64,000 bases of DNA from Streptomyces verrucosisporus (GCF_017114865.1 NZ_JADEYH010000003.1:186001-250000), one strand, 5' to 3'; positions 1 to 9,799 are shown, counted from the first letter of the stretch. Translations and numbers: made by a program. Notes: generated from the sequence alone by a model not told the origin.

Positions 1-48
1 CGCACCTCCGGCGCCGTCGACGGCGCCGCCCGTCATATCGTCGCCCAC
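1..48 (-). CDS. sigM: N-terminal start of a gene leaving the window, probably RNA polymerase sigma factor SigM
   Basis: On the minus strand a GTG at position 48 follows a strong ribosome binding site (GAGGAGGGG, about 8 bases upstream) and opens a frame reading VGDDMTGGAVDGAGGA to the window edge. No domain is visible in these 16 codons. In Streptomyces the kinase-like/murJ genes are followed in the same direction by the ECF sigma factor gene sigM, so the identity rests on gene order alone. It lies 43 bases after the stop of the kinase-like gene, which fits one transcription unit. Confidence 0.4.
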   Translation of the reverse strand, partial: MGDDMTGGAVDGAGGA

Positions 49-91
49 CAGCCGGTCCCCTCCTCAGTCCGCTGTGCCCACGGGCGCCAGG

Positions 92-1849
92 TCAACTGAG
101 GACCTCGACCTCCGTGATGCGGCCACGGTAGTTGCCTTCCTCCGTCAGGGGGAGTTCGGTGAGCCACACCAGGACATAGCGCGTCCTGATCGGCTTCTTG
201 GCCCTGAGCTCCACCTCGGTTCCGGAGCCGCTGCTGACCTTGCTGAAGCCGTTCAGCGAGCCGGGCATCTGCGCGGTGTCCTCGTCCGCCGCCAGGAAGT
301 CGACGGAGGTGCTGCCCCTGAAGCCGACCTTGACGGTGCTGATCTGCCGGGACTCGCCCAGGTCGAGGACCAGGCCCACTCCGTCCTTGAGATTCCCGAA
401 CTTCGCGCTGTTGTAGTACATGCTCTGCCAGAAGGTGCCCGCGTCGCCGTCGATCGCGTTGCCCACCTGGTCACTGTTCTCGGTGGGATCACCCCCGAAC
501 GGGTCGAAGTCCTTGGCGAGGGAGATCTCGACCGGCCTGCCCGTGGGAGCGGTCTCCGGCTGCTTCTGCTGCTCGATCTCGCTCTGTCCGGGGTCCGGCG
601 CCGGGGGCTCTCCGCCCTTCAGGAGGGTGTCGGCCAGTTGCCAGCTCCCCAGTCCCAGAGCGGCGATGAGCAGAGCGGAGACGCCCCACTTCAGCAGCCT
701 GCCGGCGCGTCCGGGCAGTGCGGGGGGTGCCGCGGGAGTCGTCACGGTGGGTGCGCCTGCGGGCCCCGCGGGAGGGCGGGGCACAGGGCCGCCATAGGCG
801 CCCTGCCGGTAGCCGGGACTCTGGTACGGCGGCGGAGCGGTGAACTCGGGCTCGGGCGGCCGGATGCGCGGCAGCGCGGCGATCGCCTTGGCCAGCTCCT
901 CGGGGGTGGTGCAGGGCTGTTCCTGGCGGGAGGCCGTGGCGCCGTCGTTGACCATCGCACGCATGGCCAGCTCGGAGAGCCCGCGGTGCACCCCGGCGCG
1001 TACCTGGTCCGGGGGGACGAGGGAGTCGCCGGTCAGCTCGGCCATGCCACCGAGGCCGTAGGCGTCCTCGCCGTACGGCCAGCGGTGGGCGAGGGAAGCG
1101 TAGAGCAGGGCGCCGATCGCCTCGGTGTCGGTGCGCTGGGGATGGTCGGAGATGATGCCGCGCAGGGCCGCGTTCACGGCCAGGCCGCGGATGCGGTACT
1201 GGCCGGCGGCGGTGCGCAGGACGCAGCCGGGGGTCAGCCGCAGATGGGCCAGACCCTCTCGGTGGGCGGCGGCCATCGCCTGGGTGATCTGGGTGACGAG
1301 CTGGTAGGCCTCGTGGGTGGGCAGCGGGCCGGAGGCGAGGAGGGCTGTGAGGGGGGTGGCGTCCGGGAGCCACTCGTGGACGACGTAGACGAGGTCGTTC
1401 TCCTCGACAGCGTCCAGCACCTGCACGAAGCGGGGGTCGCCGAGGAGGGCTGCGGAGCGGGCGGCGGCCAGGACCGGCCGGGCGCGGGGGTGGTCGGCTG
1501 CGAGGAGGTGGACGCCGACGGCGCGGCGCAGTTTCTCGTCGACGGCTCGCCAGCTGCTGAAGCCGTCCAGACGGGTGATGCACTCCTCCAGGCGGTAGCG
1601 CCGGGCGAGCTTGTGACCGCTGTGCAGCTCGGGCGGCTGCGGGGCCTGGGAAGGCTCGGGGGGCGGTGTCATCGTGTCGGTGGTGTCAGGGGTGCCGGAG
1701 GCGTCCGCCGTCGCACTGTCATCGCCGTCGTGGTCCGTGGAACCGTCGGCCGTGGTCCGCTCGACAGCGGCGGTCGGCGGCTTGTTCCCGCCGTCCGTAC
1801 CGCCGCTGTCGCCGGTCACGTCGACGGCAGCCGTGCTCCGTTCCGCCAC
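92..1849 (-). CDS. Protein kinase-like (pseudokinase) membrane protein with C-terminal discoidin-like domain
   Basis: This 585-residue protein has a Ser/Thr-rich N-terminus, a protein-kinase-like fold at about residues 76-330, a proline/glycine-rich stretch, one membrane helix at about 384-410, and a C-terminal F5/8 type C-like domain at about 442-585 that would face outside. The kinase catalytic loop is degenerate: where HRD is expected the sequence reads HLRL, so it is probably a pseudokinase. It sits directly downstream of murJ; in mycobacteria the equivalent domain is fused to MviN/MurJ, where it takes part in regulating lipid II flipping. A related role here is inference. The GTG at 1849 was chosen over an upstream in-frame start because GGGGAGG lies about 11 bases before it and the extra 30 residues look like intergenic DNA. 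Confidence 0.85.
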   Translation of the reverse strand: MAERSTAAVDVTGDSGGTDGGNKPPTAAVERTTADGSTDHDGDDSATADASGTPDTTDTMTPPPEPSQAPQPPELHSGHKLARRYRLEECITRLDGFSSWRAVDEKLRRAVGVHLLAADHPRARPVLAAARSAALLGDPRFVQVLDAVEENDLVYVVHEWLPDATPLTALLASGPLPTHEAYQLVTQITQAMAAAHREGLAHLRLTPGCVLRTAAGQYRIRGLAVNAALRGIISDHPQRTDTEAIGALLYASLAHRWPYGEDAYGLGGMAELTGDSLVPPDQVRAGVHRGLSELAMRAMVNDGATASRQEQPCTTPEELAKAIAALPRIRPPEPEFTAPPPYQSPGYRQGAYGGPVPRPPAGPAGAPTVTTPAAPPALPGRAGRLLKWGVSALLIAALGLGSWQLADTLLKGGEPPAPDPGQSEIEQQKQPETAPTGRPVEISLAKDFDPFGGDPTENSDQVGNAIDGDAGTFWQSMYYNSAKFGNLKDGVGLVLDLGESRQISTVKVGFRGSTSVDFLAADEDTAQMPGSLNGFSKVSSGSGTEVELRAKKPIRTRYVLVWLTELPLTEEGNYRGRITEVEVLS

Positions 1850-1984
1850 CGTCGCTCCCGCCTCCCCATTCGTTGCAGCCTGTTTCCCAACACAGCCAGA
1901 GACAATTGTGCCCACAGTCCGCCGCTGTGCACGACACACGGGTGGGACCGAAGGTTGTGCGACCGGCCTCGGAAGGCCGGTCCG

Positions 1985-4219
1985 TCAGCGGCCGAGCTTC
2001 GCGCGGACCATGCCCATCATGGCGGTCAGCTCCTCCACCCGCATACGCCGGGCTGCCAGAACGAAGACCGCGCCCAGCACCAGGCCGCCCGCGGCCAGGG
2101 CCGCGGCACCGCTGACGACGCCGGGGCCGAGGGCCCGGACGACGGCGTAGGCGATCGCGCCGCCGGCCAGGGCGGCCGGGATGCCGGCACCGCAGAGCCT
2201 GGCGTAGGTGCGCACGATGCGGGGGCCGTCCAGATCGCCGCCCAGCTTCGTGCGCAGCCGCTTCCAGGCGACACCGACGCCGACGACGTATGCGAGACCG
2301 TAGGCGGCGGCCATGCCGACGACCGCCCACCGGCTGGGCAGCAGCAGGAAGGCCACAGCGGATCCGACGGCATTGCAGACGGCCACGATCACCGTGTTGT
2401 AGAAGGGGGTGCGGGTGTCCTCATAGGCGTAGAAACCGCGCAGGACCACGTACTGCACGGAGTAGGGGACCAGGCCGAGGCCGAAGGCCATCAGGGTGTA
2501 GCCCATCGAGGTGGCCGCGTCGATGCCCGCCGAGGAGTACATCAGCAGGCACATCGGTACGCCGAGGGCCACGAAGGAGAAGGCCACCGGCACGATGGCG
2601 ACGGCCGAGGTGCGCAGTCCGTGCGAGATGTCGTCGCGGACGGCGGCCGGGTCGTCGTCGTGGGCGGCACGGGAGATCCTCGGCAGCAGGGCGGCCATCA
2701 CCGAGACGGTGATGATGGCCTGAGGCATCTGCCAGATCAGCTGGGCGTTGCTGTAGGCCAGGATGCCCGTACCGGGGTGTCCCTCGGCGTCGGCGGCCTT
2801 GCCGGCCCAGGTGACCAACTGGGTGACGACCAGGACGCCCGCCTGGTTGGCCAGGACGAACAGGAACGTCCACTTGGCGAGGCGGGCGGCCTTGCCCAGG
2901 CCGTGACCGCGCCAGTCGAAGCGCGGGCGGATACGGAATCCGGTGGCGCGCAGATACGGGACCATCGCGAGGGCCTGGACGACCAGCCCCAGCAGGGTGC
3001 CCATACCGAGCAGACGGACGCCCTCCGGGGGAATCGTCTCCACGCTCATCCCGGAGGTCCGGGCCGTGCCGTACACCCAGATGAAGAGACCGAAGGTGGT
3101 GATGATGACGATGTTGTTCAGGACCGGGGTCCACATCATCGCGCCGAAACGGCCGCGGGCGTTCAGGATCTGGCCCATGACCACATGGACGCCCATGAAG
3201 AAGATCGTCGGCAGGCAGTAGCGGGCGAAGGTGACCGCCACGTTGTTGGCCTCGGGATCACTGGCGATCGGTACCGACAGCATCCGCACCAGCAGCGGCG
3301 CGCCCAGCACGGTGAGCGCGCCCAGGCCGCCGAGAAGCACGGTGACCAGGGTGAGGAGGCGGTTGGCGTACGCCTCGCCGCCGTCCTCGTCGTTCTTCAT
3401 GGCGCGTACGAGCTGCGGCACGAAGACGGAGTTCAGACCGCCGCCGATGGACAGGATGTAGATCATCGTCGGCAGCGTGTACGCCACGGTGTAGGCGTCG
3501 CCGAGGAGCGCGGCGCCGAGCGCGGCGGTGATCACCAGGGTGCGGACGAAGCCCGTGAGCCGGGAGACCATCGTGCCCGCGGCCATGATGGCGCTGGACT
3601 TCAGTATGCCGCCGCCCCGGCGGGCGGACTTGCCCGCCGCCGCGGGAGGTGGTTCCGCGGCGGCGGCCTCCGGTTCCGGTGCCGCCTGCGGTGGCGGTGG
3701 CGGCTGCGGCGCGGAGGCGGCGGGGGACGGGGGCTGCTGCGGGCCGGGCTGCGGGGGCCGCCCGTAGGGCTCCTGCGGCACGTGGGGGCTCCGGGGCCCC
3801 GGAGATCCCTGCGGCGTGTACGGATCCTGCGGCGCGTACGGCCCCGAAGGCTGCCCCTGGTCGTACGGCTGCCCCTGCGGCCCGGCCGGCTGCCCGGTGG
3901 GCGGGTACTGCCGGTGCTCCTGGGACGGGGACGCCTGCTGGTCGTGGAAGAGGTGGGCGAAGGCGTCGTCGCGGGTGCGGCCCCCGCTCTCCCGCGCCCC
4001 TGCGTCCAGCATGTCGTCCACGCCCGTGAAGCGCACGGTCGCCGAGTCGCCGCCTCGCCCCGGCTGCCCATGGGCGTCCTGAGGGGCGGGCTGGGGGGTG
4101 TTCCGGCCGTACGGGTACTGCCGGTACGGGTACCGCTCCTGCGCGTCCTGGCCACCCGGAGCGGCCGGCTCCCCGCCGCCGGGCGCATCACCGCGGTCAC
4201 GGTCGTACGGCGCGTTCAT
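1985..4219 (-). CDS. murJ: MurJ/MviN lipid II flippase
   Basis: This 744-residue polytopic membrane protein belongs to the MOP/MATE-like MurJ family, which moves lipid II across the cytoplasmic membrane for peptidoglycan synthesis. The first 200 or so residues are a proline-, glutamine- and glycine-rich cytoplasmic extension typical of actinobacterial forms. The family core follows, beginning with SSAIMAAGTMVSRLTGFVR, and carries about 14 predicted membrane segments to the C-terminus. The kinase-like gene follows 135 bases downstream and a DUF6049 gene precedes it by 55 bases, so the three probably form one envelope operon. Confidence 0.93.
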   Translation of the reverse strand: MNAPYDRDRGDAPGGGEPAAPGGQDAQERYPYRQYPYGRNTPQPAPQDAHGQPGRGGDSATVRFTGVDDMLDAGARESGGRTRDDAFAHLFHDQQASPSQEHRQYPPTGQPAGPQGQPYDQGQPSGPYAPQDPYTPQGSPGPRSPHVPQEPYGRPPQPGPQQPPSPAASAPQPPPPPQAAPEPEAAAAEPPPAAAGKSARRGGGILKSSAIMAAGTMVSRLTGFVRTLVITAALGAALLGDAYTVAYTLPTMIYILSIGGGLNSVFVPQLVRAMKNDEDGGEAYANRLLTLVTVLLGGLGALTVLGAPLLVRMLSVPIASDPEANNVAVTFARYCLPTIFFMGVHVVMGQILNARGRFGAMMWTPVLNNIVIITTFGLFIWVYGTARTSGMSVETIPPEGVRLLGMGTLLGLVVQALAMVPYLRATGFRIRPRFDWRGHGLGKAARLAKWTFLFVLANQAGVLVVTQLVTWAGKAADAEGHPGTGILAYSNAQLIWQMPQAIITVSVMAALLPRISRAAHDDDPAAVRDDISHGLRTSAVAIVPVAFSFVALGVPMCLLMYSSAGIDAATSMGYTLMAFGLGLVPYSVQYVVLRGFYAYEDTRTPFYNTVIVAVCNAVGSAVAFLLLPSRWAVVGMAAAYGLAYVVGVGVAWKRLRTKLGGDLDGPRIVRTYARLCGAGIPAALAGGAIAYAVVRALGPGVVSGAAALAAGGLVLGAVFVLAARRMRVEELTAMMGMVRAKLGR

Positions 4220-4274
4220 CGCTGCAACCCCACCTCATCGTCCGCGGCCGTCTTCCCCGGCCCCGACAGCTCGC

Positions 4275-6674
4275 TCAACGCTCCACCTTCTCACCCGTGC
4301 CGGAGGGGTCGCGACGTCCGGCTCCGGTGTTCCCGGCGGGGTCACCCGTCTGCCCGTCCCCGGCCCCGGCCCCGTCCCCGTCACGGGCCTCCCCGGCGGG
4401 CTCCCCACCGGAGTCCGCGTCCCCCCGCTCCTCCGGTCCGTCCGTGTGCCGTACCAGAGGGGCGTCCGGGTCCGGCTGTTCGCCGATGCGCTTGCGCTGG
4501 GTGTACATCCGCACTCCGGCCAGCACCACGAGCAGGACTCCGCCGGAGATCACCAGCATCACCGCGGAGGTGATCTCGGTGACCTCCACCTGGAACCTCA
4601 TCGCCTTGCCCCAGGGCTCGCCGTCCTCGGTGTAGAGCCGGGCCTCGACCCAGGTGCGGCCGTTGGCCTTGGCGGTGGTGGGGACCTTCACCGACTGGCT
4701 GTGCCCGCCCTCCACCGTGACCGGCTGAGCCTCGCCGACGTCCAGGCCGATCCGGCGTCCGGAGACCAGCCGCAGCTCCAGGTTCTCCACGTCCTGGAGG
4801 AGCTTGTTCTGCACGGTCACCGGGATGGTGGCGCTGCGGCCGGACAGCTTCATGTCCGACTTCTCGACCAGCCGGACACCGCCCGTCAGCTCCTCCAGGT
4901 AGCCGCCCACCGAGTCCCGGTACTCCGCCGCCGCCTCGCGGTCACCGCGCCAGGAGACGGACATCGAGCGGTGGAGCGCGCTGTTGAAGGGCGTCTCCAC
5001 CCGGGCCGGCTCGGACAGGATGCTCTTGAAGTCGTCCAGGGTGTTCCGGATGGCGCGGATCTCCTCGAAGGACTCGGTTCGCAGCTCCCGCTTGTGCAGA
5101 GAGGCCGGGTAGGAGTCCCGCCGCGGTACCTCCCGGCCGGCCCGTGGGTCCGGATCGGCTTCCGAGGCCTCGGTCAGGCTCACGAACTCCGCCCAGCGTC
5201 CGTCGAGTTGGAGTGTGTCGAGTGCGTCGGCCATCACTTGGGCCTGGCTGACGGTGGGCATCCGCTGGGGGGCCACCACGATGCTGCGCTGCCGGCCCGG
5301 CTGCTGCGCTGTGATCGACTGGGTGTGGGCCAGGAACCGCTGTACGGCCCGTGTGGAGTCGTCGGCCCGGGTCATGTCCCCCTGGAACAGCTTCGACAGC
5401 CGGGCGTCCGCCACGATCGCGGTGGTGCCGCCGCCGATCGGCCGGGCGGCGGTGGGTGTGTGGTTGAGGGAGGCGGGTTCGCGCATGCTGTCGCTGCGGG
5501 CGATGACATTGTGGGCGCCCGCCGAGGTGGCCACGGAGACGATGGAGGGGTCGACGGCACCCTCCACCGGCCAGGCGAAGTCGGTGCTGGGCTCGGTGAG
5601 CAGGGTGGTCTCCACGGTCATCCGGCCCAGCTCGGTGGCCGGCCCCAGGTGGCTGAGCGCACCGGAGATCTTCTTGCCCCGGTGGGCGAGGGAGGCGAGG
5701 TCCGGGTCGCCGAAGGGCAGGGCCACGACCTCCCCGTCCTCCACAGCCTGCCGCAGTTCGTGCAGCCACCGCCGGGCGTCGGCCTGGCCCTTTCCGGCGA
5801 CCTCCCGGCCGTCCTCGGTCAGCACCTTGTAGTTGTTGGTCATCGCCTCCACGGAGGCGAGCAGATCCGGGTCGACCACCCAGGTGACCGGCAGCTTGCT
5901 GCCCAGGGCGACCATCTGCTGGAGCCGTCCGCCGGGCGCGATCTCGGCTTCGAGGTCGTCGTCCTCGAACACCGGCATCCGCCGCCGGTCCCCGGACTCG
6001 GTGCGGGCCGTGACGTGGGTGGAGGAGATCAGCGGCCACAGGAAGGTCAGCTGTGTGGCCTGCTCGGGCGTGGACGGCTGCCATGGAAGGACGGCCCGCT
6101 CGATGCCCAGGACGCGTCCGTACGGCTCGCCGTTCATCCGGCCCGACAGCGATACACCGAGCTGGTACACCCCGGGCTCGTCGAACGGCAGCTTGTCGGC
6201 CGGCACGCTCAGGGTGAAGGAGAAACCGGCTCCCGAGGGGAGGTCACCGATCTTCACGGTGGCCTTGCCGCCGATCTCCTCGCCGTCGACCCCGGGCACG
6301 TAGGGGGTGCGCGAGTCGGCGCGGTCGATCGCGCTGCGCGTGGTCAGCCGGGCGCCGGGGCGCAGCGCGACCCTGGCCTCGGCGATGTCGGACGAGGTTC
6401 TGTTGCTGACGCGGCCGGAGACGGTGACCGTGTCGCCCTTGCCCGGCGCCGAGGGGGTGAGCCCGGTGATGGACACCGAGGCCGTACGGGACTCGTCGGC
6501 GGTGGGGACCGAGAGCGCGGCGGGGGCCGATGGAGCGGCGGCCACCGCGGGGGACTGGGGGGCCACTACCGTCAGCAGCGGCAGGGAGGCGGCCAGCACG
6601 GCCGTGCAGCGCACCGCCCATCGGCGGCGGGCAGGAGCGATGGGGGTCCCTGGGGTCTGTGCCGCCTCGGCCAC
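4275..6674 (-). CDS. DUF6049 family secreted/membrane-anchored protein
   Basis: The protein has an N-terminal signal-like hydrophobic segment (AVLAASLPLLTVVAPQSPAVAA), a long extracellular region with beta-sandwich-like stretches, and a single C-terminal membrane helix (VMLVISGGVLLVVLAGV) followed by a basic and then acidic cytoplasmic tail. It matches the actinobacterial DUF6049 family found beside murJ; no biochemical function is known to me. A GTG at 6674 gives 799 residues. An upstream in-frame start at 6731 is possible, but neither has a clear ribosome binding site. It is transcribed divergently from cca and probably heads the murJ operon. Confidence 0.82.
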   Translation of the reverse strand: MAEAAQTPGTPIAPARRRWAVRCTAVLAASLPLLTVVAPQSPAVAAAPSAPAALSVPTADESRTASVSITGLTPSAPGKGDTVTVSGRVSNRTSSDIAEARVALRPGARLTTRSAIDRADSRTPYVPGVDGEEIGGKATVKIGDLPSGAGFSFTLSVPADKLPFDEPGVYQLGVSLSGRMNGEPYGRVLGIERAVLPWQPSTPEQATQLTFLWPLISSTHVTARTESGDRRRMPVFEDDDLEAEIAPGGRLQQMVALGSKLPVTWVVDPDLLASVEAMTNNYKVLTEDGREVAGKGQADARRWLHELRQAVEDGEVVALPFGDPDLASLAHRGKKISGALSHLGPATELGRMTVETTLLTEPSTDFAWPVEGAVDPSIVSVATSAGAHNVIARSDSMREPASLNHTPTAARPIGGGTTAIVADARLSKLFQGDMTRADDSTRAVQRFLAHTQSITAQQPGRQRSIVVAPQRMPTVSQAQVMADALDTLQLDGRWAEFVSLTEASEADPDPRAGREVPRRDSYPASLHKRELRTESFEEIRAIRNTLDDFKSILSEPARVETPFNSALHRSMSVSWRGDREAAAEYRDSVGGYLEELTGGVRLVEKSDMKLSGRSATIPVTVQNKLLQDVENLELRLVSGRRIGLDVGEAQPVTVEGGHSQSVKVPTTAKANGRTWVEARLYTEDGEPWGKAMRFQVEVTEITSAVMLVISGGVLLVVLAGVRMYTQRKRIGEQPDPDAPLVRHTDGPEERGDADSGGEPAGEARDGDGAGAGDGQTGDPAGNTGAGRRDPSGTGEKVER

Positions 6675-6924
6675 GTGCCTAGTCCATCCTGTCCGCCGGT
6701 CGTCCGTACCGGTGTGCTGCCGATCTGCCAATGGTCTGCCGCTGGCCTGCTACTGGTCTGCCGCCGCTGTGACGCACTCAGATGCTAACGATCCCCGCCG
6801 GCCGTGAGTGCCGCGGAGCCGTCCATGGAGCCGACCACGGAGTCGGTCGTGGCGTCGGTCATGAGCCGGGATCGGCCGACGGGCCGGAAGAGCAACGGGG
6901 AGGACCAGTGGGAGACGGGCCACG

Positions 6925-6930
6925 TACCCT
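6925..6930 (+). promoter_or_regulatory. Candidate -10 box for a leaderless cca transcript
   Basis: TACCCT lies 8 bases before the GTG start of cca at 6939 and no Shine-Dalgarno sequence precedes that start. This spacing would place the transcription start at or next to the start codon, as is common in actinobacteria. The matching -35 region is weak. This is inference from sequence. Confidence 0.35.
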
Positions 6931-6938
6931 GTTCTGCT

Positions 6939-8423
6939 GTGCCGAACGCCAACACTGACAGCCATCCCCAGCAGCAGGCCCACGGGCCCACCCGAGGGGC
7001 TCCTCCGGCGGTGCTGGGAGAAGCCCAGCGCAGAGCCGTGAGCGAGCTGCTGCGGGTGTCCCCCGTCGCCGACGACCTGGCCCGCCGCTTCAAGGATGCC
7101 GGATTCACCCTGGCCCTGGTCGGTGGTTCCGTGCGCGACGCGCTGCTGGGCAGGCTCGGCAACGACCTGGACTTCACCACCGATGCCCGGCCGCAGGACA
7201 TCCTGGCCCTGGTCCGGCCCTGGGCGGACGCGGTGTGGGAGGTGGGCATCGCCTTCGGCACGGTGGGCTGTCGCAAGGACGACTACCAGATCGAGGTCAC
7301 CACGTACCGGTCGGAGTCGTACGACCGGACCTCGCGCAAGCCCGAGGTCTCCTACGGCGACTCGATCGAGGAGGATCTGGTCCGCCGGGACTTCACCGTC
7401 AACGCGATGGCGGTCGTGCTGCCCGAGAAGACCTTCGTCGACCCGCACCGGGGTCTGGAGGATCTGGCGCGCCGGGTGTTGAGTACGCCCGGCACTCCCG
7501 AGGACTCCTTCTCCGACGACCCGCTGCGGATGATGCGGGCCGCCCGCTTCGCCGCCCAGCTCGGCTTCGAGGTGGAGGACGGGGTCGTCGCCGCGATGAC
7601 GGCGATGTCCGAGCGGATCGGGATCGTCTCGGCCGAGAGGGTGCGGGACGAGCTGAACAAACTGATCCTCGCCGACCAGCCCCGTCGCGGTCTGGAGCTG
7701 CTGGTGACGACGGGGCTGGCCGACCGGGTCCTGCCCGAGCTGCCCGCGCTGCGTCTGGAGCGGGATGAGCACCACCGGCACAAGGACGTCTACGAGCACA
7801 CCCTGACCGTGCTGGAGCAGGCCATCGACCTGGAGGAGAACGGCCCGGACCTCACCCTGCGGCTGGCGGCGCTGCTGCACGACATCGGCAAGCCGAGGAC
7901 ACGCCGGTTCGAGAAGGACGGGCGTGTCTCCTTCCACCACCACGAGGTGGTGGGGGCGAAGATGACCAAGTCCCGGATGACCAAGCTCAAGTACCCGGGT
8001 GAGATGGTGAAGGACGTCTCGCGTCTGGTCGAGCTGCATCTGCGCTTCCACGGCTATGGCACCGGGGAGTGGACCGACTCGGCGGTGCGACGCTACGTCC
8101 GCGATGCCGGACCGCTGCTGGAGCGGCTGCACAAGCTGACACGGTCGGACTGCACCACGCGCAACAAGCGCAAGGCCAACGCCCTGTCGCGTGCGTACGA
8201 CGGCCTGGAGGAACGCATCGCGCGGCTGAAGGAGCAGGAGGAGCTGGACTCCATCCGCCCGGACCTCAACGGCAACGAGATCATGGAGATCCTCGGACTG
8301 CGCCCCGGCCCCGAGGTGGGCGAGGCCTACCGGCACCTGCTGGAGTTGCGGCTGGAGCACGGCCCGATGGGGCGCGATGCCGCGACCGAGGCCCTCAGGC
8401 AGTGGTGGGCCGGTCGGGATTGA
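6939..8423 (+). CDS. cca: CCA tRNA nucleotidyltransferase (CCA-adding enzyme)
   Basis: This 494-residue enzyme adds or repairs the 3' CCA end of tRNAs with CTP and ATP as substrates. The class II nucleotidyltransferase head shows GGSVRDALLGR and the metal-binding DLDFTT motif near residues 50-70, followed by the RRDFTVNAMA region. A central HD domain (HTLTVLEQ, then LLHDIGKPRTRRF) follows. Such HD-containing forms are usual in actinobacteria. The GTG at 6939 was chosen because the upstream in-frame codons have no family resemblance. The gene stands alone, divergent from DUF6049, and its stop overlaps the convergent MFS gene by 29 bases. Confidence 0.93.
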   Translation: MPNANTDSHPQQQAHGPTRGAPPAVLGEAQRRAVSELLRVSPVADDLARRFKDAGFTLALVGGSVRDALLGRLGNDLDFTTDARPQDILALVRPWADAVWEVGIAFGTVGCRKDDYQIEVTTYRSESYDRTSRKPEVSYGDSIEEDLVRRDFTVNAMAVVLPEKTFVDPHRGLEDLARRVLSTPGTPEDSFSDDPLRMMRAARFAAQLGFEVEDGVVAAMTAMSERIGIVSAERVRDELNKLILADQPRRGLELLVTTGLADRVLPELPALRLERDEHHRHKDVYEHTLTVLEQAIDLEENGPDLTLRLAALLHDIGKPRTRRFEKDGRVSFHHHEVVGAKMTKSRMTKLKYPGEMVKDVSRLVELHLRFHGYGTGEWTDSAVRRYVRDAGPLLERLHKLTRSDCTTRNKRKANALSRAYDGLEERIARLKEQEELDSIRPDLNGNEIMEILGLRPGPEVGEAYRHLLELRLEHGPMGRDAATEALRQWWAGRD

Positions 8424-9744
8424 CCGTACCGCTCCTTCCCTCACGGTGGCTGTTGCGGTGTTTCACGTGAAACACCGCAACAGCCACCGCCACATACAGC
8501 GCTGTCACCGTCATCACCAGAGCCGGTGAACGGCCGTCCGGGGGAAGCATCAGGGCGGCCAGGCCGGCGGCGCCGACGAAGGCGACGTTGAAGAGCATGT
8601 CGTACAGGGAGAAGACCCTCCCCCGGTAGACGTCGTCCACCGATGACTGCACGACCGTGTCCGTGGTGATCTTCGCGCCCTGAGTCGCCAGTCCCACCAC
8701 GAAGGCGGCGCCCAGTACGGGCGCCGGCTGGAAGGGCAGCGCCAGCACGGGCACCAGCACCGCCGCCCCCGCGGCACACAGCGCGATCCAGCCGAACCGG
8801 CCTACGCGCTGCACGGCCCAGGGGGTGATGACGGCCGCGGCGAAGAAGCCCAGCCCGGAGACGCCCACGGCCAGTCCCAGAAGCGCCATCCCGCCCAGTG
8901 CGCCTCCACCGTCGCCGCTGCCTCCCCCGCCGCTACCGCCCCAGGCGTACCGGCTCAGCATCAGCACCATCACCGTCAGCGCGCCGTAGCAGAAGCGCAA
9001 CACCGCCATCGAGGCGAGCGACTGGGCTGCCCTGCGCCGCTCCCCCAGATGGCGCAGCCCGGCGACCAGTCCGCGGGCGACATCGGCCAGCGCGACGCTC
9101 AGCCGCACCCGGGTGATCGTGTCCGGCCCGAGCGTTCCACGGCCGATCCAGAGCGATGCCAGGGCGCCCAGCAGATAGAGACCGGCACCGAGAACCACGA
9201 TGGTGGCGTCCGCGCCCGCGCCGTCCGGAGCGGGGATCTGTACGAGGAAGGCGAGCCCGCCTCCCGCGGTGGCCGCCAGGGTGCCCGCGGTGGGGGACAG
9301 GGAGTTCGCCATCACCAGCCGTTCGCCGTCCACCACATGCGGCAGGGCGGCGGAGAGCCCGGCGAGCACAAAGCGGTTGACGGCGGTGACCGAGAGCGCG
9401 GCGAGGTAGAACAGCCACAGTGGTGCCGAGGCCAGCACCAGCGCCGCGGTGGCGCTCGCCAGTACGGCGCGCAGCAGGTTGCCGAACAGCAGCACCTGCC
9501 GCCGCTGCCACCGGTCGAGCAGTACCCCGGCGAAGGGGCCGAGTAGCGAGTACGGCAGCAGCAGGACGGCCATCGCGGAGGCGATGGCGGCGGGAGAGGT
9601 CTGCTGCTCGGGGGAGAAGACCACATAGGCGGCGAGCGCGACCTGGAAGACTCCGTCGGCCGACTGGGACAGCAGCCGTACCGCCAGCAGCCGGCGGAAG
9701 CCGGAGAAGCGCAGAAGCACGCGCAGATCACGCACAACAGCCAT
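8395..9744 (-). CDS. MFS transporter
   Basis: This 449-residue protein has about 12 hydrophobic segments and the layout of an MFS drug/proton antiporter (VRLLSQSADGVFQVALAAY near the N-terminus, LDRWQRRQVL in the loop between helices 2 and 3). The substrate is unknown. The ATG at 9744 has GAGG about 8 bases upstream; an in-frame start at 9828 would lie within a parS palindrome and add residues unlike the family. The C-terminal residues FHVKH are encoded by the parS site at 8460-8473, so that site lies inside this gene. The 3' end overlaps cca by 29 bases. Confidence 0.85.
   Translation of the reverse strand: MAVVRDLRVLLRFSGFRRLLAVRLLSQSADGVFQVALAAYVVFSPEQQTSPAAIASAMAVLLLPYSLLGPFAGVLLDRWQRRQVLLFGNLLRAVLASATAALVLASAPLWLFYLAALSVTAVNRFVLAGLSAALPHVVDGERLVMANSLSPTAGTLAATAGGGLAFLVQIPAPDGAGADATIVVLGAGLYLLGALASLWIGRGTLGPDTITRVRLSVALADVARGLVAGLRHLGERRRAAQSLASMAVLRFCYGALTVMVLMLSRYAWGGSGGGGSGDGGGALGGMALLGLAVGVSGLGFFAAAVITPWAVQRVGRFGWIALCAAGAAVLVPVLALPFQPAPVLGAAFVVGLATQGAKITTDTVVQSSVDDVYRGRVFSLYDMLFNVAFVGAAGLAALMLPPDGRSPALVMTVTALYVAVAVAVFHVKHRNSHREGRSGTVNPDRPTTA
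8444..8489. promoter_or_regulatory. parS: ParB-binding parS site at the centre of a 46-bp perfect palindrome
   Basis: GTTTCACGTGAAAC at 8460-8473 is identical to the Streptomyces parS consensus bound by ParB during chromosome organisation. It forms the core of a loop-free perfect inverted repeat spanning 8444-8489. The extended arms could form a strong hairpin in RNA and serve as a terminator for cca, which ends 20 bases upstream. The site is coding for the C-terminus of the MFS protein on the minus strand. Confidence 0.92.
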
Positions 9745-9799
9745 GCGGTCAGCCTCACACACCTGCCCGGTGGGGAGGCGCAGCGCCCCCGAGAGCGAT

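Noticed and set aside
74..4573. A very long open frame on the plus strand
   Set aside because: It is antisense to the kinase-like, murJ and DUF6049 genes. Long false frames are expected in DNA this GC-rich, and the protein is Gly/Ala/Arg/His-rich without domains.
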